Source of the DNA: Candidatus Gugararchaeum adminiculabundum
GTDB taxonomy: Archaea; Micrarchaeota; Micrarchaeia; Burarchaeales; Gugararchaeaceae
Length of the DNA stretch: 53,916 nt
Direction of reading: 5' to 3'
Assembly (NCBI GenBank): GCA_902384795.1
Contig: CABMDC010000016.1
Coordinates: 1-53,916, forward strand
The notes under the pieces were generated by a model. The model saw nothing but the letters and a program-made list of their open reading frames with translations. It did no database searches and was not told the DNA's origin. How positions within the stretch are numbered: position 1 is the first letter of the stretch; every line of letters starts with the position of its first letter. The translations under genes were made by a program, and so were the position numbers. Positions 32,157 through 40,673 of this stretch are shown here, one piece after another.

Positions 32157-32888
32157 ATGGCAACCGACAAAACTAAAGTAGAGAAACAACCTGACTTGGA
32201 CCGGGTGCCGAGCGGCATCCCGGGCCTGGACGAAACCATTGGCGGGGGGTTCGAGAGGAACAGCTCCATACTTCTTGCAGGCGACGCGGGCTCGGGCAAA
32301 ACCACTTTTGCAATGCAGTTCATTTACAAGGGCGCGCAGGACTACGATGAGCCGGGTGTTTACATCACGTTCGAGGAGCCGCGCGAGGCGCTGCTGAGGC
32401 ACATGAGCGAGTATAACTGGAACCTGGAGAAACTTGAAAGGGCGGGAAAGATTGCGATTCTGCAGTACAAGCCCCACGAGGTGCAGAAGCTTCTCGAAGA
32501 GGGCGGCGGGACAGTTTATGATTTGGTGAACTCAATAGGCGCGAAAAGGCTGGCGATTGACTCGCTCACAAGCTTCGGGCTTTTGTTCGAAAGCCAATAC
32601 CAGACAAGGGAAAACGAGCTCGAGCTTCTCGAGCTCCTGAGGAACTGGAAAACCACGAGCATGCTTGTTTCAGAGGTTTCGGCGCTGGATGAGCGAAGGG
32701 CGTCGCTGGACGGAGGGGGCGCGGAATTCCTGACCGACAGCGTGCTGCTGCTCTACCACTCGCACAAGGAAAGCGAGCGGGTCAGGGCGTTCGAAGTGCT
32801 CAAGATGAGGGGCTCGCAGCACACGGAAAGGGTGTTTCCGCTGGAGTTCACTGCGGGCGAGGGAATCAGCATCCGCTCAAAAATGTAA
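32157..32888 (+). CDS. Single-domain KaiC-like (RecA-superfamily) ATPase
   Basis: 243 aa. It opens with the KaiC/RadA pattern DRVPSGIPGLDETIGGGFERNSS, then Walker A GDAGSGKTT (residues 42-50), EEPREAL as candidate catalytic glutamates, and RLAIDSLTSF as Walker B. The end (VLKMRGSQHTERVFPLEFTAGEGISI) matches KaiC-domain proteins. Archaeal relatives include the archaellum protein ArlH/FlaH. Its position as first gene ahead of five pilin-like genes and the pilus motor suggests a regulator or assembly partner for the pilus. The next gene follows after the 54-bp repeat. Confidence 0.88.
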   Translation: MATDKTKVEKQPDLDRVPSGIPGLDETIGGGFERNSSILLAGDAGSGKTTFAMQFIYKGAQDYDEPGVYITFEEPREALLRHMSEYNWNLEKLERAGKIAILQYKPHEVQKLLEEGGGTVYDLVNSIGAKRLAIDSLTSFGLLFESQYQTRENELELLELLRNWKTTSMLVSEVSALDERRASLDGGGAEFLTDSVLLLYHSHKESERVRAFEVLKMRGSQHTERVFPLEFTAGEGISIRSKM

Positions 32889-32890
32889 GT

Positions 32891-32944
32891 TCAGCCTCTC
32901 TTTCTTTAAAAAAGAAAGAGACCCCGAATGGAGAGAAAGAAAAC
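32891..32944 (+). repeat. 54-bp intercistronic repeat, copy B
   Basis: Identical over 54 bp to the minus-strand sequence at 1563-1616. It begins two bases after the TAA of the KaiC-like gene, contains the 10-bp-arm hairpin (CTCTTTCTTT / AAAGAAAGAG), and ends in CCCCGAATGGAGAGAAAG before the pilin-like gene. Confidence 0.95.
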
Positions 32945-32974
32945 TAAAAAATGTATCCATATATTGGTGCAAAA

Positions 32975-34366
32975 ATGGGGATGAAAAACGGTCAGGCGTC
33001 AGTCGAATTGGTCGTGCTTCTTGCCGTAGCGCTGTTCATACTCGGCGCGGTCGTGATTGTTGCCAATAATGAGATACGGGCGTACAATGCGCTCCAGGAA
33101 AAAAACAAGGCCGAGCTGGCGGTGAAGCAGATTGTCACCGCCGCGGACCAGGTCTATTTGCAGGGGAGCGGGGCGAAAAAGAAAATCTGGGTCGAGCTCC
33201 CGGGAGGGATAAGCTCGGCGAACGTGAGCGGCCATTATGTTTCCCTGCGCGTAAGGGGCTCTGATACTTCCCCCTATTCATCAAAAGGCGAGCTCTATGG
33301 AACTGTGCCGCCGGAAGAGGGGGGGCACTGGCTCTGGGTTGTTTCATCGGGGAACAAGGTAAGGATCGGGTCCGTGGATTTGGACATAGACCCCACCCTG
33401 CTGGTGGTCTATACGTTCACCTCGAATTTCGACCAGTATTACCAGAAGAGCTTCAAGGTTTCCAATGTGGGCGTTTACAATGAAACCGTTGATGTGCTGA
33501 TTGTCTGGGATGAGGCGAATGTGACGGTCAGGATAAACAACACGGCAAACCGCTTCACCCTTGCGCCCGGCGCCAGCAGGACCATACTGGTCGACTTTTA
33601 CACGACCGCGAGTTCCATCGGGTCTTTCAACGGGTACATAAGAATGAACTCCAGCAAGGGGGACGAGGCGCGGGTCGACCTGGCGGTCAACCTGGTGAAC
33701 CAGGAATGCGTGCGATGCAGCGAGCTTGTGGCCGGATGCGTGCCGGCGTATTATGAGATCAAGACTTTTGCCAATTCGGATTACTCGGTGGAAAAAACAG
33801 CGTTTGACCCGGGGGAAAATGTCTATTACTCGGTGAGGAATTACAAGGAGAACGGGGTGCTTTCAAACACCCCTCTCCGTGTGAAAATATCCGACCCGGT
33901 GGGCAACCTGACCCAGGAAATGGACGTCTCGACCTGGAACGCGACAGGGACCTACCTGAACTTTTTCCAGGTGCCGGACGTGCCGCTCACTGGGGCGTGG
34001 AACATCACGGTTTCGCACTGCACGGTGGGAACGGGAAAATTCTACGTGGGCACGGGCACCCATGAGCTTAACAGGATTGAAATCAGCGAGCCTGAAAGGA
34101 AGAGCTATGCTTTTGGAGAACTGGTCGGAGTGCGGTTCAGGATTGAGAACCTGCAGGGCGTGGGAGTGGCGGGCCTGAATAGCGAGGAAAGGATGATGCT
34201 CGATGTGGGGGACGGGAACAACTATGTCACGGATGTCATTGATTTGGGAGGAGGTACCTACAACTTCTCCTATGTGCCCGTCAATGCGGGAGTGAACAAG
34301 ATCAGCGTCACTGCGAACAACACGCGGGTGAATGTCACTGCTGAAAAAACAATTTATGTTTCATGA
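32975..34366 (+). CDS. Large class III pilin-like protein
   Basis: 463 aa from the ATG at 32975, five bases after a GGTG SD; the ATG at 32951 is possible. MGMKNGQASVELVVLLAV is a clear class III prepilin signal with the Q.S.E motif, so EppA-type cleavage before Gln is expected. The long helix continues (LQEKNKAELAVKQIVTAADQVYLQG) and then beta-sandwich modules follow (about 70-460), including a Pro/Gly-rich segment with four cysteines (ECVRCSELVAGC). It overlaps the next gene by 4 bp (ATGA). A tip or adhesive pilin is a reasonable but unproven reading. Confidence 0.85.
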   Translation: MGMKNGQASVELVVLLAVALFILGAVVIVANNEIRAYNALQEKNKAELAVKQIVTAADQVYLQGSGAKKKIWVELPGGISSANVSGHYVSLRVRGSDTSPYSSKGELYGTVPPEEGGHWLWVVSSGNKVRIGSVDLDIDPTLLVVYTFTSNFDQYYQKSFKVSNVGVYNETVDVLIVWDEANVTVRINNTANRFTLAPGASRTILVDFYTTASSIGSFNGYIRMNSSKGDEARVDLAVNLVNQECVRCSELVAGCVPAYYEIKTFANSDYSVEKTAFDPGENVYYSVRNYKENGVLSNTPLRVKISDPVGNLTQEMDVSTWNATGTYLNFFQVPDVPLTGAWNITVSHCTVGTGKFYVGTGTHELNRIEISEPERKSYAFGELVGVRFRIENLQGVGVAGLNSEERMMLDVGDGNNYVTDVIDLGGGTYNFSYVPVNAGVNKISVTANNTRVNVTAEKTIYVS

Positions 34367-34806
34367 TTGATGATGCGGGAAAAATGAAAGCGAAAAGCAA
34401 ACCTGTGGGAAAGATGCAAATGAAAAAATACAAAGGCCAAGTGACAGCCGAGTTCCTTATCATACTGATCGCCCTGCTCGGAGTGCTTCTTTTCGCCTAC
34501 GGGGCCTCGTACAATTTCAAAAAGGCGGAGCTGTCTTTTGAGAACATGCTGCAAGGGAAGAGCATCGCCTACCGGGTTGCGCGCACGGTGAACGAGGTCT
34601 ATTTCGCAGGGGACGGGACCGAAGCGAAAGTTTTCATAGACAGCGGCTATACGCTGGAAGCGACGCCGAATATCCTGGTCGTGGAAAAGGAGAAGAGGAT
34701 AATCGGGGATTTCCCGTTGGCCACCATGAACGTGACCGTTATGACGACTTCTTTTGGAAAATACGCGAGCGTGAGGAACATTGATGGAGTGGTGTATATC
34801 TCATGA
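34363..34806 (+). CDS. Class III pilin-like protein
   Basis: 147 aa if started at the ATG overlapping the previous stop (ATGA); ATGs at 34384, 34414 and 34420 would give shorter, more typical leaders. The signal KYKGQVTAEFLIILIALLG has the class III G|Q..(A)E pattern. The long N-terminal helix (SYNFKKAELSFENMLQGKSIAYRVARTVNEVYF) parallels that of the previous gene, including the NEVYFAGDG/DQVYLQGSG turn, so the two are related. A small beta tail completes it. Probable minor pilin of the operon. Confidence 0.85.
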   Translation: MIDDAGKMKAKSKPVGKMQMKKYKGQVTAEFLIILIALLGVLLFAYGASYNFKKAELSFENMLQGKSIAYRVARTVNEVYFAGDGTEAKVFIDSGYTLEATPNILVVEKEKRIIGDFPLATMNVTVMTTSFGKYASVRNIDGVVYIS

Positions 34807-35339
34807 AAAGGAAACGCGGAGCGCAGGGAACTGAAAATAAATCCCGCAAAGGCCAGTTCTTTTCGCTGGATGTGCTTTTCGGAGCCACCATTTTCCTAGT
34901 GGTGCTGCTCACTGCGCTCACGACCTGGAACAGCGCGTTCCAGAAAACGGCAAAGCTTGAGGAGCAGAGGGAAACAAATGAGATCGCCTGGGTGGCCGCG
35001 CAGCAGCTGGTCCAGGGGCCCGGGATTCCCGCGCTTTGGGAAAATGAGACAGACCTGGAACGGATTGGCAAGATCGGGCTGGCTACGACCTACGGCGAGT
35101 TTGACGAGGGAAAAATATTGAGGCTTGAGGAGCTGAACGCCAGCCATGAGGATTATGATGAGGCGAAGCAGAAACTGGGCGCGGGGAAGTTTGAGCTGTA
35201 TGTTTCGTTTGAAAGCAATCTCACGAGGATACACGAGTTCGGGGCGCCGCCCCCGGAGACAAGCCCGTCCATAGTTGTCACAAGAATGGGAAGCCTGAAC
35301 GGGGAGCCGGTGAAAATGCACGTGGTGGTCTGGAAGTAA
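34803..35339 (+). CDS. Pilin-like protein
   Basis: 178 aa. ATG overlaps the upstream TGA by 4 bp. The n-region is long and basic (MKRKRGAQGTENKSRKGQ). It is followed by FFSLDVLFGATIFLVVLL, so the motif is KGQFFSLD, with Asp at the place of the usual Glu. A helix follows (AFQKTAKLEEQRETNEIAWVAAQQLVQG). The C-terminal part is mixed and has no cysteines. Its stop is followed by the shortened intercistronic element at 35342. Confidence 0.8.
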   Translation: MKRKRGAQGTENKSRKGQFFSLDVLFGATIFLVVLLTALTTWNSAFQKTAKLEEQRETNEIAWVAAQQLVQGPGIPALWENETDLERIGKIGLATTYGEFDEGKILRLEELNASHEDYDEAKQKLGAGKFELYVSFESNLTRIHEFGAPPPETSPSIVVTRMGSLNGEPVKMHVVVWK

Positions 35340-35341
35340 AA

Positions 35342-35366
35342 TCAGCCCCGAATGGAGAAAGAAGAA
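35342..35366 (+). repeat. Shortened copy (D) of the intercistronic element
   Basis: TCAGCCCCGAATGGAGA at 35342-35358 follows the TAA (35337-35339) after two bases. It equals the 54-bp repeat with the hairpin segment removed. An A/G-rich leader of about 70 nt then leads to the next gene. Confidence 0.85.
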
Positions 35367-35437
35367 ATGGATGAAGGGAAAAATGAGGAAAAAAGAAAAA
35401 TGGAGAATAGATGAAGAGAAGGAAAGGAGAAATGAAA

Positions 35438-35923
35438 ATGAAGAAAGAAAAAAACGAAAAAAAGAAATTGAGGAAAAAAATGGAAAACAAAAAAGAAAAA
35501 CGAAAAAACAGAACGAAAAAAGGGCTGGTAATTTCCTTTGATTCGATCATAGCCCTTTCGGTAATGTTCATGATGGTCATCGGAGTGAACGCGATGCTGG
35601 GAAAGACGAACAGCCAGACATTTGAGGAGCTGAACTCCATAAAAATGACCAACGACATCCTTGCGGCGATGGAAAAAACGGGCGCGATTGAGCGCGCGGT
35701 GATGAAAGACGACCCGGCATCGCTTGAGAAATTCCTCAAGGAAACGCGCCAGAACGACTGCTACATGATGAGGGTCTATGACAATGAGAACAAAACCGAG
35801 GTAGCGATGGTGAAGCAGGGATGCAGCGCGCACGGGGAGGACGTGAGCGTGAATTCGCGCACGATTATTTTTGGCAACAGGGAGCATTTGGCTGTGCTAA
35901 GCAGTTGGAGCAGGGGTTCGTGA
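35438..35923 (+). CDS. Pilin-like protein with Lys/Glu-rich leader
   Basis: 161 aa from the ATG at 35438, seven bases after GGAGA; starts at 35411, 35432 or 35480 are possible. Before the hydrophobic helix is a run of about 30 Lys/Glu/Asn/Arg residues, encoded by an A/G-rich tract. The signal region KKGLVISFDSIIALSVMFMM keeps the G....SFD pattern of the operon's pilins. The mature helix (NSQTFEELNSIKMTNDILAAMEKTGAIE) and a small domain with two cysteines (DCYMM, GCSAH) follow. The unusual leader makes the true N-terminus uncertain. Confidence 0.78.
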   Translation: MKKEKNEKKKLRKKMENKKEKRKNRTKKGLVISFDSIIALSVMFMMVIGVNAMLGKTNSQTFEELNSIKMTNDILAAMEKTGAIERAVMKDDPASLEKFLKETRQNDCYMMRVYDNENKTEVAMVKQGCSAHGEDVSVNSRTIIFGNREHLAVLSSWSRGS

Positions 35924-35925
35924 TT

Positions 35926-36810
35926 ATGCATTTTGGCTTTGCATCGATTAAGAAAGGATTCGTGTTCACCATCGCCACTCTGCTAATTTTCTCCATGCTC
36001 ATCTATTTTGCCCAGTTTTATTTGCTGCTCTCGTCCCAGTACCAGGAGGATGCGGTCGGGGCCGAGTATATCGCAAGGGCGGGGTATATTGCGGATGACA
36101 TCGGCTGGGACCTCACCAAGCTCATGGGAGTGGACGTGAATTTTGAAAGGAATGAGACAGCGCTGAGCCTGCGCTTCAGGACGGAGATCGCACCTGCGAA
36201 CATGAGCGATGTTTTGGACGGGTACAAGGATTTTATCGAGAACACCTATGCCAAGGCGCAGAATGTGAACATCAGCCTGGGCCTGGACGAAACAGGCCGC
36301 ATCGAGTTCAGCAATGGAATCGTATACGAGTATAATTACTCGCTGGAGAACACGAGCATCATAACTATTTACAATTCGAACGGCGGGACGGGATTCACGG
36401 ATTTGTCCATCAACATTTCAAGCGAAGAGAGCGGGAGGAACGGGACGCAGGAGTTTGCCTTCAACCCCGACGGGGACATGGGCGTGAACGTCAGGTACGC
36501 GGATGGCGAGGGGTATTTCCCCATGAATGGCATAATGAGTTCGACCGGGCTCGAGCGGTTCACCATGGAATACGGGGAAGAGCCGCGCAGGACGCTGGAG
36601 ATACGGATTGGCGACCTGGGCGGAGTCAGGACAGGGGCGATAATGATAATTGCAGCCAACGGGTACACCGCCTCGGAAGTGAATATCACCGCAAGCATGG
36701 CGCCGATGGCCGTTGAGCAGGATTTGTCCTACCAGGTGCCGGTGCATCTGACAATTGAAAATGAGGGAGTGAAAAAAATAACGGACGCGGTTGTTTTGCG
36801 CAGAGGGTAA
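35926..36810 (+). CDS. Pilin-like protein with beta-rich outer domain
   Basis: 294 aa from the ATG at 35926; a GTG at 35920 overlaps the previous stop. The n-region MHFGFASIKKG is followed by FVFTIATLLIFSMLIYFAQFY and a helix (SQYQEDAVGAEYIARAGYIADDIG). The motif lacks Gln but keeps KKG before the hydrophobic stretch, as in the previous gene. The outer domain (about 60-290) has alternating strands and no cysteines. It is last of five pilin-like genes before the motor ATPase. It is probably a structural or capping minor pilin. Confidence 0.78.
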   Translation: MHFGFASIKKGFVFTIATLLIFSMLIYFAQFYLLLSSQYQEDAVGAEYIARAGYIADDIGWDLTKLMGVDVNFERNETALSLRFRTEIAPANMSDVLDGYKDFIENTYAKAQNVNISLGLDETGRIEFSNGIVYEYNYSLENTSIITIYNSNGGTGFTDLSINISSEESGRNGTQEFAFNPDGDMGVNVRYADGEGYFPMNGIMSSTGLERFTMEYGEEPRRTLEIRIGDLGGVRTGAIMIIAANGYTASEVNITASMAPMAVEQDLSYQVPVHLTIENEGVKKITDAVVLRRG

Positions 36811-36859
36811 ACATGGTTGCAAAACTTAATAAACGGGGATAAATAAAGGTGAGAACGCT

Positions 36860-38605
36860 ATGATAATCCGAACAGAGATAGACGATTTGTGCGAACTGGC
36901 CGAGAAGGGGCCCATTGCCTATTCCGATATTTCCAAGAAATTTGGCTGGAAACCCGAGATGGTCGACGAGATATGCGAGGTGCTGGAAAAGCGCGGCATC
37001 ATCAAAAGAAACTATCCCATGACCGTTGTCCAGCAGCCGAGAATCACGCTCCTGAAAAAACTCCCAAGGGCGGTGGAGGAGGAGGAAGGGGGCAAGCTGG
37101 TTGATTCCTATTACCTGAAAGCGGACAGGGTTCCGGGAAAGGTTGTGATTTCAGCTTCCAAGAGAGAGTCAAGGCCCACCTATAATATACTCATCCCAGT
37201 GACAGGCGCCTACACCGCGATTTTCCTCGAGCACCTGAAGGACAGGGTCGCGGAAAAGGTTTCTGTCGAGACGCAGCAGCTGCTGGATGTGAAAATGAGC
37301 GACGAGATAAAGCACCAGTTTGAGATAGTGACTGCCGCCGAAGTGGCCAAGTATTTCGGCAAGGACGCGGAGAAGGCAGGGCTGATTACGGGCATATTGC
37401 TCCATTCCATGTACGGGCTCGGGAATATCGAAGTGCTCATGGCGGACGACATGCTTGAGGAAATAATAGTGAACAACGCCGCCACCCCGATTTCCGTATA
37501 TCACCGGAGGCTGGGCTGGCTGAAAACCAACATCTACCTGAGTACCGAGGACGACATTGCCAATTACTCGTCGCAGATTGGAAGGAAGGTGGGCAGGCAG
37601 ATTACCGTGCTTGAGCCGATCCTGGACGCGCACCTGATGTCCGGGGACAGGGCCTGCGCAACGCTTTTCCCGATTTCCAGCAGGGGGAACACGCTCACCA
37701 TAAGGAGATTCGCACGCGACCCCTGGACAATGATTAACTTCTTTTCCGAGGAGATGGGATCGCTTTCCATTGACATGGCCGCGCTGATTTGGCAGGCCAT
37801 TCACTTTGAACTGAACATGATTGTGGCAGGAGGAACTGCCAGCGGAAAAACCAGCATGCTGAACTCCATGTGCGCGCTCATTCCGCCCCACCAGAGGGTG
37901 GTCACCATCGAGGACACCAGGGAGCTGATGTTCCCGTCCCACCACTGGAACTGGGTGCCCCTTACCACCAGGGAGGCGAACGCCGAGGGAGTCGGCCAGG
38001 TGGACATGCTGAATTTGCTTATCCACTCATTGCGTATGAGGCCTGACAGGATAGTGCTGGGAGAAATAAGAAAGAGGGAAGAGGCGGAGGTGCTGTTTGA
38101 GGCGATGCATACCGGGCACGCGGTGTATTCGACACTGCACGCGGATACGGCTTCCCAGGTGCTGCGGAGAATGACCCAGCCTCCCATGGAAATTCCAGAG
38201 GAGGAAATGGATTCCCTGCACCTGTTGGTGGTGCAATACAGGGACAGGAGAAAAAATATCCGCAGGACTTTGGAAATCAGCGAGGTCACGAGCGGCGGGG
38301 CCGAGGGGAAGCTGGGCCTGAACCGCGTCTGGCTGTGGAGGCCGAGGGAGGACTCGTTCCAAAAATTCAAGGAGCCGACCAAGATGATCGAAGCGCTTAA
38401 CCTGCACACGGGGATGACTGAAAAGGAGATTGCCCGTGATTTGAAGGACAGGAACGCGGTGCTTTCGTGGATGCAGAACAAGAAGCTTGACAAGACGGAA
38501 GATGTCGGAAAAGTGATGAGCGCTTACTATGCGAGTGCGGATGAGATAATCGATGCCGCGTATAAGAATTTGGATCCTGCGAAAGTTTTCCAGGAAAAAG
38601 CTTGA
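36860..38605 (+). CDS. Type IV pilus assembly ATPase (GspE/PilB/ArlI family) with N-terminal winged-helix-like domain
   Basis: 581 aa. Residues about 1-65 look like a winged helix (ISKKFGWKPEMVDEICEVLEKRGIIKR). The secretion ATPase core has Walker A GGTASGKTS (residues about 324-332), the Asp box TIEDTREL, and the Walker B/His-box region DRIVLGEIRKREEAEVLFEAM...HTGH..YSTLHAD (about 393-430). A GGTGA SD precedes the ATG. It should power pilin polymerisation at the cytoplasmic membrane with the platform proteins encoded next. Family certain; the N-terminal HTH-like part deserves a structural check. Confidence 0.95.
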   Translation: MIIRTEIDDLCELAEKGPIAYSDISKKFGWKPEMVDEICEVLEKRGIIKRNYPMTVVQQPRITLLKKLPRAVEEEEGGKLVDSYYLKADRVPGKVVISASKRESRPTYNILIPVTGAYTAIFLEHLKDRVAEKVSVETQQLLDVKMSDEIKHQFEIVTAAEVAKYFGKDAEKAGLITGILLHSMYGLGNIEVLMADDMLEEIIVNNAATPISVYHRRLGWLKTNIYLSTEDDIANYSSQIGRKVGRQITVLEPILDAHLMSGDRACATLFPISSRGNTLTIRRFARDPWTMINFFSEEMGSLSIDMAALIWQAIHFELNMIVAGGTASGKTSMLNSMCALIPPHQRVVTIEDTRELMFPSHHWNWVPLTTREANAEGVGQVDMLNLLIHSLRMRPDRIVLGEIRKREEAEVLFEAMHTGHAVYSTLHADTASQVLRRMTQPPMEIPEEEMDSLHLLVVQYRDRRKNIRRTLEISEVTSGGAEGKLGLNRVWLWRPREDSFQKFKEPTKMIEALNLHTGMTEKEIARDLKDRNAVLSWMQNKKLDKTEDVGKVMSAYYASADEIIDAAYKNLDPAKVFQEKA

Positions 38606-38631
38606 ACTGTTTTAGTTTTTGGGTGGAATGA

Positions 38632-39519
38632 TTGGCTAACAAAATTCCAGTAATGATTTTCCCGGTAAAAAAACTGTCCAAGCTGGTAAATCCTTTTCAG
38701 AAAACCATTGGCGGAAGGATTGCGAAGAGGCAGCCGAATTTGGAATATGATTTGCGCGAGGCGGGGATAGAATTCACGCCGGAGTATTACTGCACCGCCT
38801 CTTTCTATTCCTCCCTGATGTGGGGGGGATTTCTCGCTGTTTTCACCCTGATCGCAACGCTTGCCAGGGGAATTGCACACCCGTTTATCACGGCGGGGGC
38901 CGTGGGCTTTGTTTTCTTTGCGCTTTTGCTTTTCCTGCATTTATGGTACCCGAAAATCCTTGCGCGCAAGATTGCGGAGAGCGTTGAGAAGGAGCTGATT
39001 TTCGCGCTCAAGGAGCTGCACATGCAGGTCGGCGCGGGAGTGCCGCTTTTCGAGGCCATGTCCAATATCGCGAAATCCGATTACGGAAAAGTCTCCAGGG
39101 AATTCGACATTTCCTCCAAGCAGGTGACCGCAGGGACCCCGGAGATTGTTGCGCTGGAAAGGATGGCGCTGAGAACCAATAGTGAACATTTGAAGCGCGC
39201 GCTCTGGCAGATTATAACCGCCATGCGGTCGGGCTCGTCGGTTGCCAATGCGGTGAAAAGCGAGGTGGATTTGCTGCTTTCGTATAAATACCGGGCGATC
39301 AAGAGCTACTCGAGCGAATTGAATTTCATGATTTTGATGTACCTGCTGTTCGCGGCGGTCACCCCTTCCATTGGATTGACCTTGATAATTTTGCTTTCCG
39401 GGTTTGGCGGGATAAAAATCACCCCGGAATTTTTCATGGCGATGATTGCGCTTTCGTTTGTCGCGCAGGTGATACTGATCGGCATAATCAGGTCAAGGAG
39501 GCCGGAACTCGGCATGTGA
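38632..39519 (+). CDS. Type II/IV secretion platform protein, TadC/GspF-like (first)
   Basis: 295 aa from a TTG at 38632, five bases after GGGTGG; the preceding in-frame codon is a stop. TM helices occur near residues 60-80, 85-105, 225-255 and 265-285. The cytoplasmic domain between them contains LIFALKELHMQVGAGVPLFEAMSNIAKSDYG and GTPEIVALERMA, the T2SSF half-domain pattern. It is the inner-membrane platform on which the ATPase acts. The next gene encodes a second, larger platform protein, a two-gene arrangement common in archaeal Tad-like pili. Confidence 0.92.
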   Translation: MANKIPVMIFPVKKLSKLVNPFQKTIGGRIAKRQPNLEYDLREAGIEFTPEYYCTASFYSSLMWGGFLAVFTLIATLARGIAHPFITAGAVGFVFFALLLFLHLWYPKILARKIAESVEKELIFALKELHMQVGAGVPLFEAMSNIAKSDYGKVSREFDISSKQVTAGTPEIVALERMALRTNSEHLKRALWQIITAMRSGSSVANAVKSEVDLLLSYKYRAIKSYSSELNFMILMYLLFAAVTPSIGLTLIILLSGFGGIKITPEFFMAMIALSFVAQVILIGIIRSRRPELGM

Positions 39520-39551
39520 GTGAATGAAATGCGTAGGGCAGAGTGACAATT

Positions 39552-40595
39552 ATGGGTTTGTTCAAAAGATTTTTGAAAATTTTAGGAAGAATCCTGCCCA
39601 GGGGCATGCGCGACAGCTTTGCCAAAACCGCGGTGTATGCCGGCATTGAGGAGGACGTGGACATACTGGTGGGGAAAAGACTTTTCACATCCTGCATAAT
39701 CTCGTTCCTGCTGATGCTTGTTCCGCTTGTCATTGTCGCGCTCAGGATTGACCTGTTTGGATTCGGCACCGGCAAAGCGGGCATGGTTGCAGGGGCCCTG
39801 GTTGCCCTGGGAGTTTTCATTTTCACAAACCTGTTCCTGATGTCAGTCTACTATTTCTCCATGTACTATGCCGCCGAGGACAGGACGCAAAGGGTGGAGA
39901 AAGTTTTGCCGGATTTCCTGATGCTGGTGGCGGCGAACATGCGCGCGGGCATGACCCCGTTCAACGCGTTCAGGGCGAGCAGCAGGAAGGAGTTCGGGCC
40001 GCTGGAAAGGGAAATTCAAATTGCAACAACGAAATCGCTGGGAACCGAATCCTTTGAGAGCGCGCTTTCGCACCTGACCACCACGGTCAATTCCAACATA
40101 CTCCAGAAAACCGTCGCCCTGTTCGTAAAGGGCGCGCGGAGCGGAGGGCACATGGCAAAGCTGCTCGAATCGAGCGCCCAGAGCGTGCGGGAAATCCAGG
40201 AGCTGAAGAACGAACTGGTCGGAAGCACAAGGACCTATGGGATTTTCCTGCTGTTCATTGTCGCCGTGGGGATTCCGGTGCTGCTGGCGATTTCAGGCCA
40301 ATTTCTGCTGATCTACTCAGATGTGAATGCGCAGACCACCAACACGAAGATCCCGGAGCAGATCGGGCTGGGGATGGTCAGCGGAGGGGGCACGCCGCTC
40401 TCGCCGGTGCTGGTGCAGCAGACTTCCTATTTCATCATGATTATCACGGCGTTCCTGGTATCGCTCCTGGTGGGAGCCATTGCCGAGGGCAAGATGCAGC
40501 ATGGGGTGAAGTATTTCGTCCCCATCGCCCTGTGCGCGGTGATCCTGTTCTTCGGGGCGAGGATTGTGATTTCCAATTTCCTCGCGTTCAGCTGA
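39552..40595 (+). CDS. Type II/IV secretion platform protein, TadC/GspF-like (second)
   Basis: 347 aa from the ATG at 39552, preceded by GAGTGA; a GTG at 39543 is less likely. It has a T2SSF cytoplasmic domain (VLPDFLMLVAANMRAGMTPFNAFRASSRKEFGPL; LFVKGARSGGHMAKLLE) between pairs of TM helices, with a further helix pair at the C-terminus. It is longer than the first platform protein. It pairs with the upstream TadC-like protein and the ATPase in the pilus base. Confidence 0.92.
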   Translation: MGLFKRFLKILGRILPRGMRDSFAKTAVYAGIEEDVDILVGKRLFTSCIISFLLMLVPLVIVALRIDLFGFGTGKAGMVAGALVALGVFIFTNLFLMSVYYFSMYYAAEDRTQRVEKVLPDFLMLVAANMRAGMTPFNAFRASSRKEFGPLEREIQIATTKSLGTESFESALSHLTTTVNSNILQKTVALFVKGARSGGHMAKLLESSAQSVREIQELKNELVGSTRTYGIFLLFIVAVGIPVLLAISGQFLLIYSDVNAQTTNTKIPEQIGLGMVSGGGTPLSPVLVQQTSYFIMIITAFLVSLLVGAIAEGKMQHGVKYFVPIALCAVILFFGARIVISNFLAFS

Positions 40596-40673
40596 GCAGA
40601 ATTTGCTTTGCCTAAGCGAAAGATTAAAATAAGGCGGGAACAAACAAAAAAGAGTTAAACAGAAGGTGATGGT

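Noticed and set aside
32042-32323. N-terminal extension of AHCY up to 32323
   Set aside because: It overlaps the divergent KaiC-like gene, and AHCY homologues start at the MSKV-type position; the extension has no family match.
37169-38026. A 285-codon open frame on the minus strand inside the pilus ATPase gene
   Set aside because: It is antisense to a certain GspE-family gene, its product is His/Gly/Arg-rich with no domain, and codon bias follows the opposite strand.
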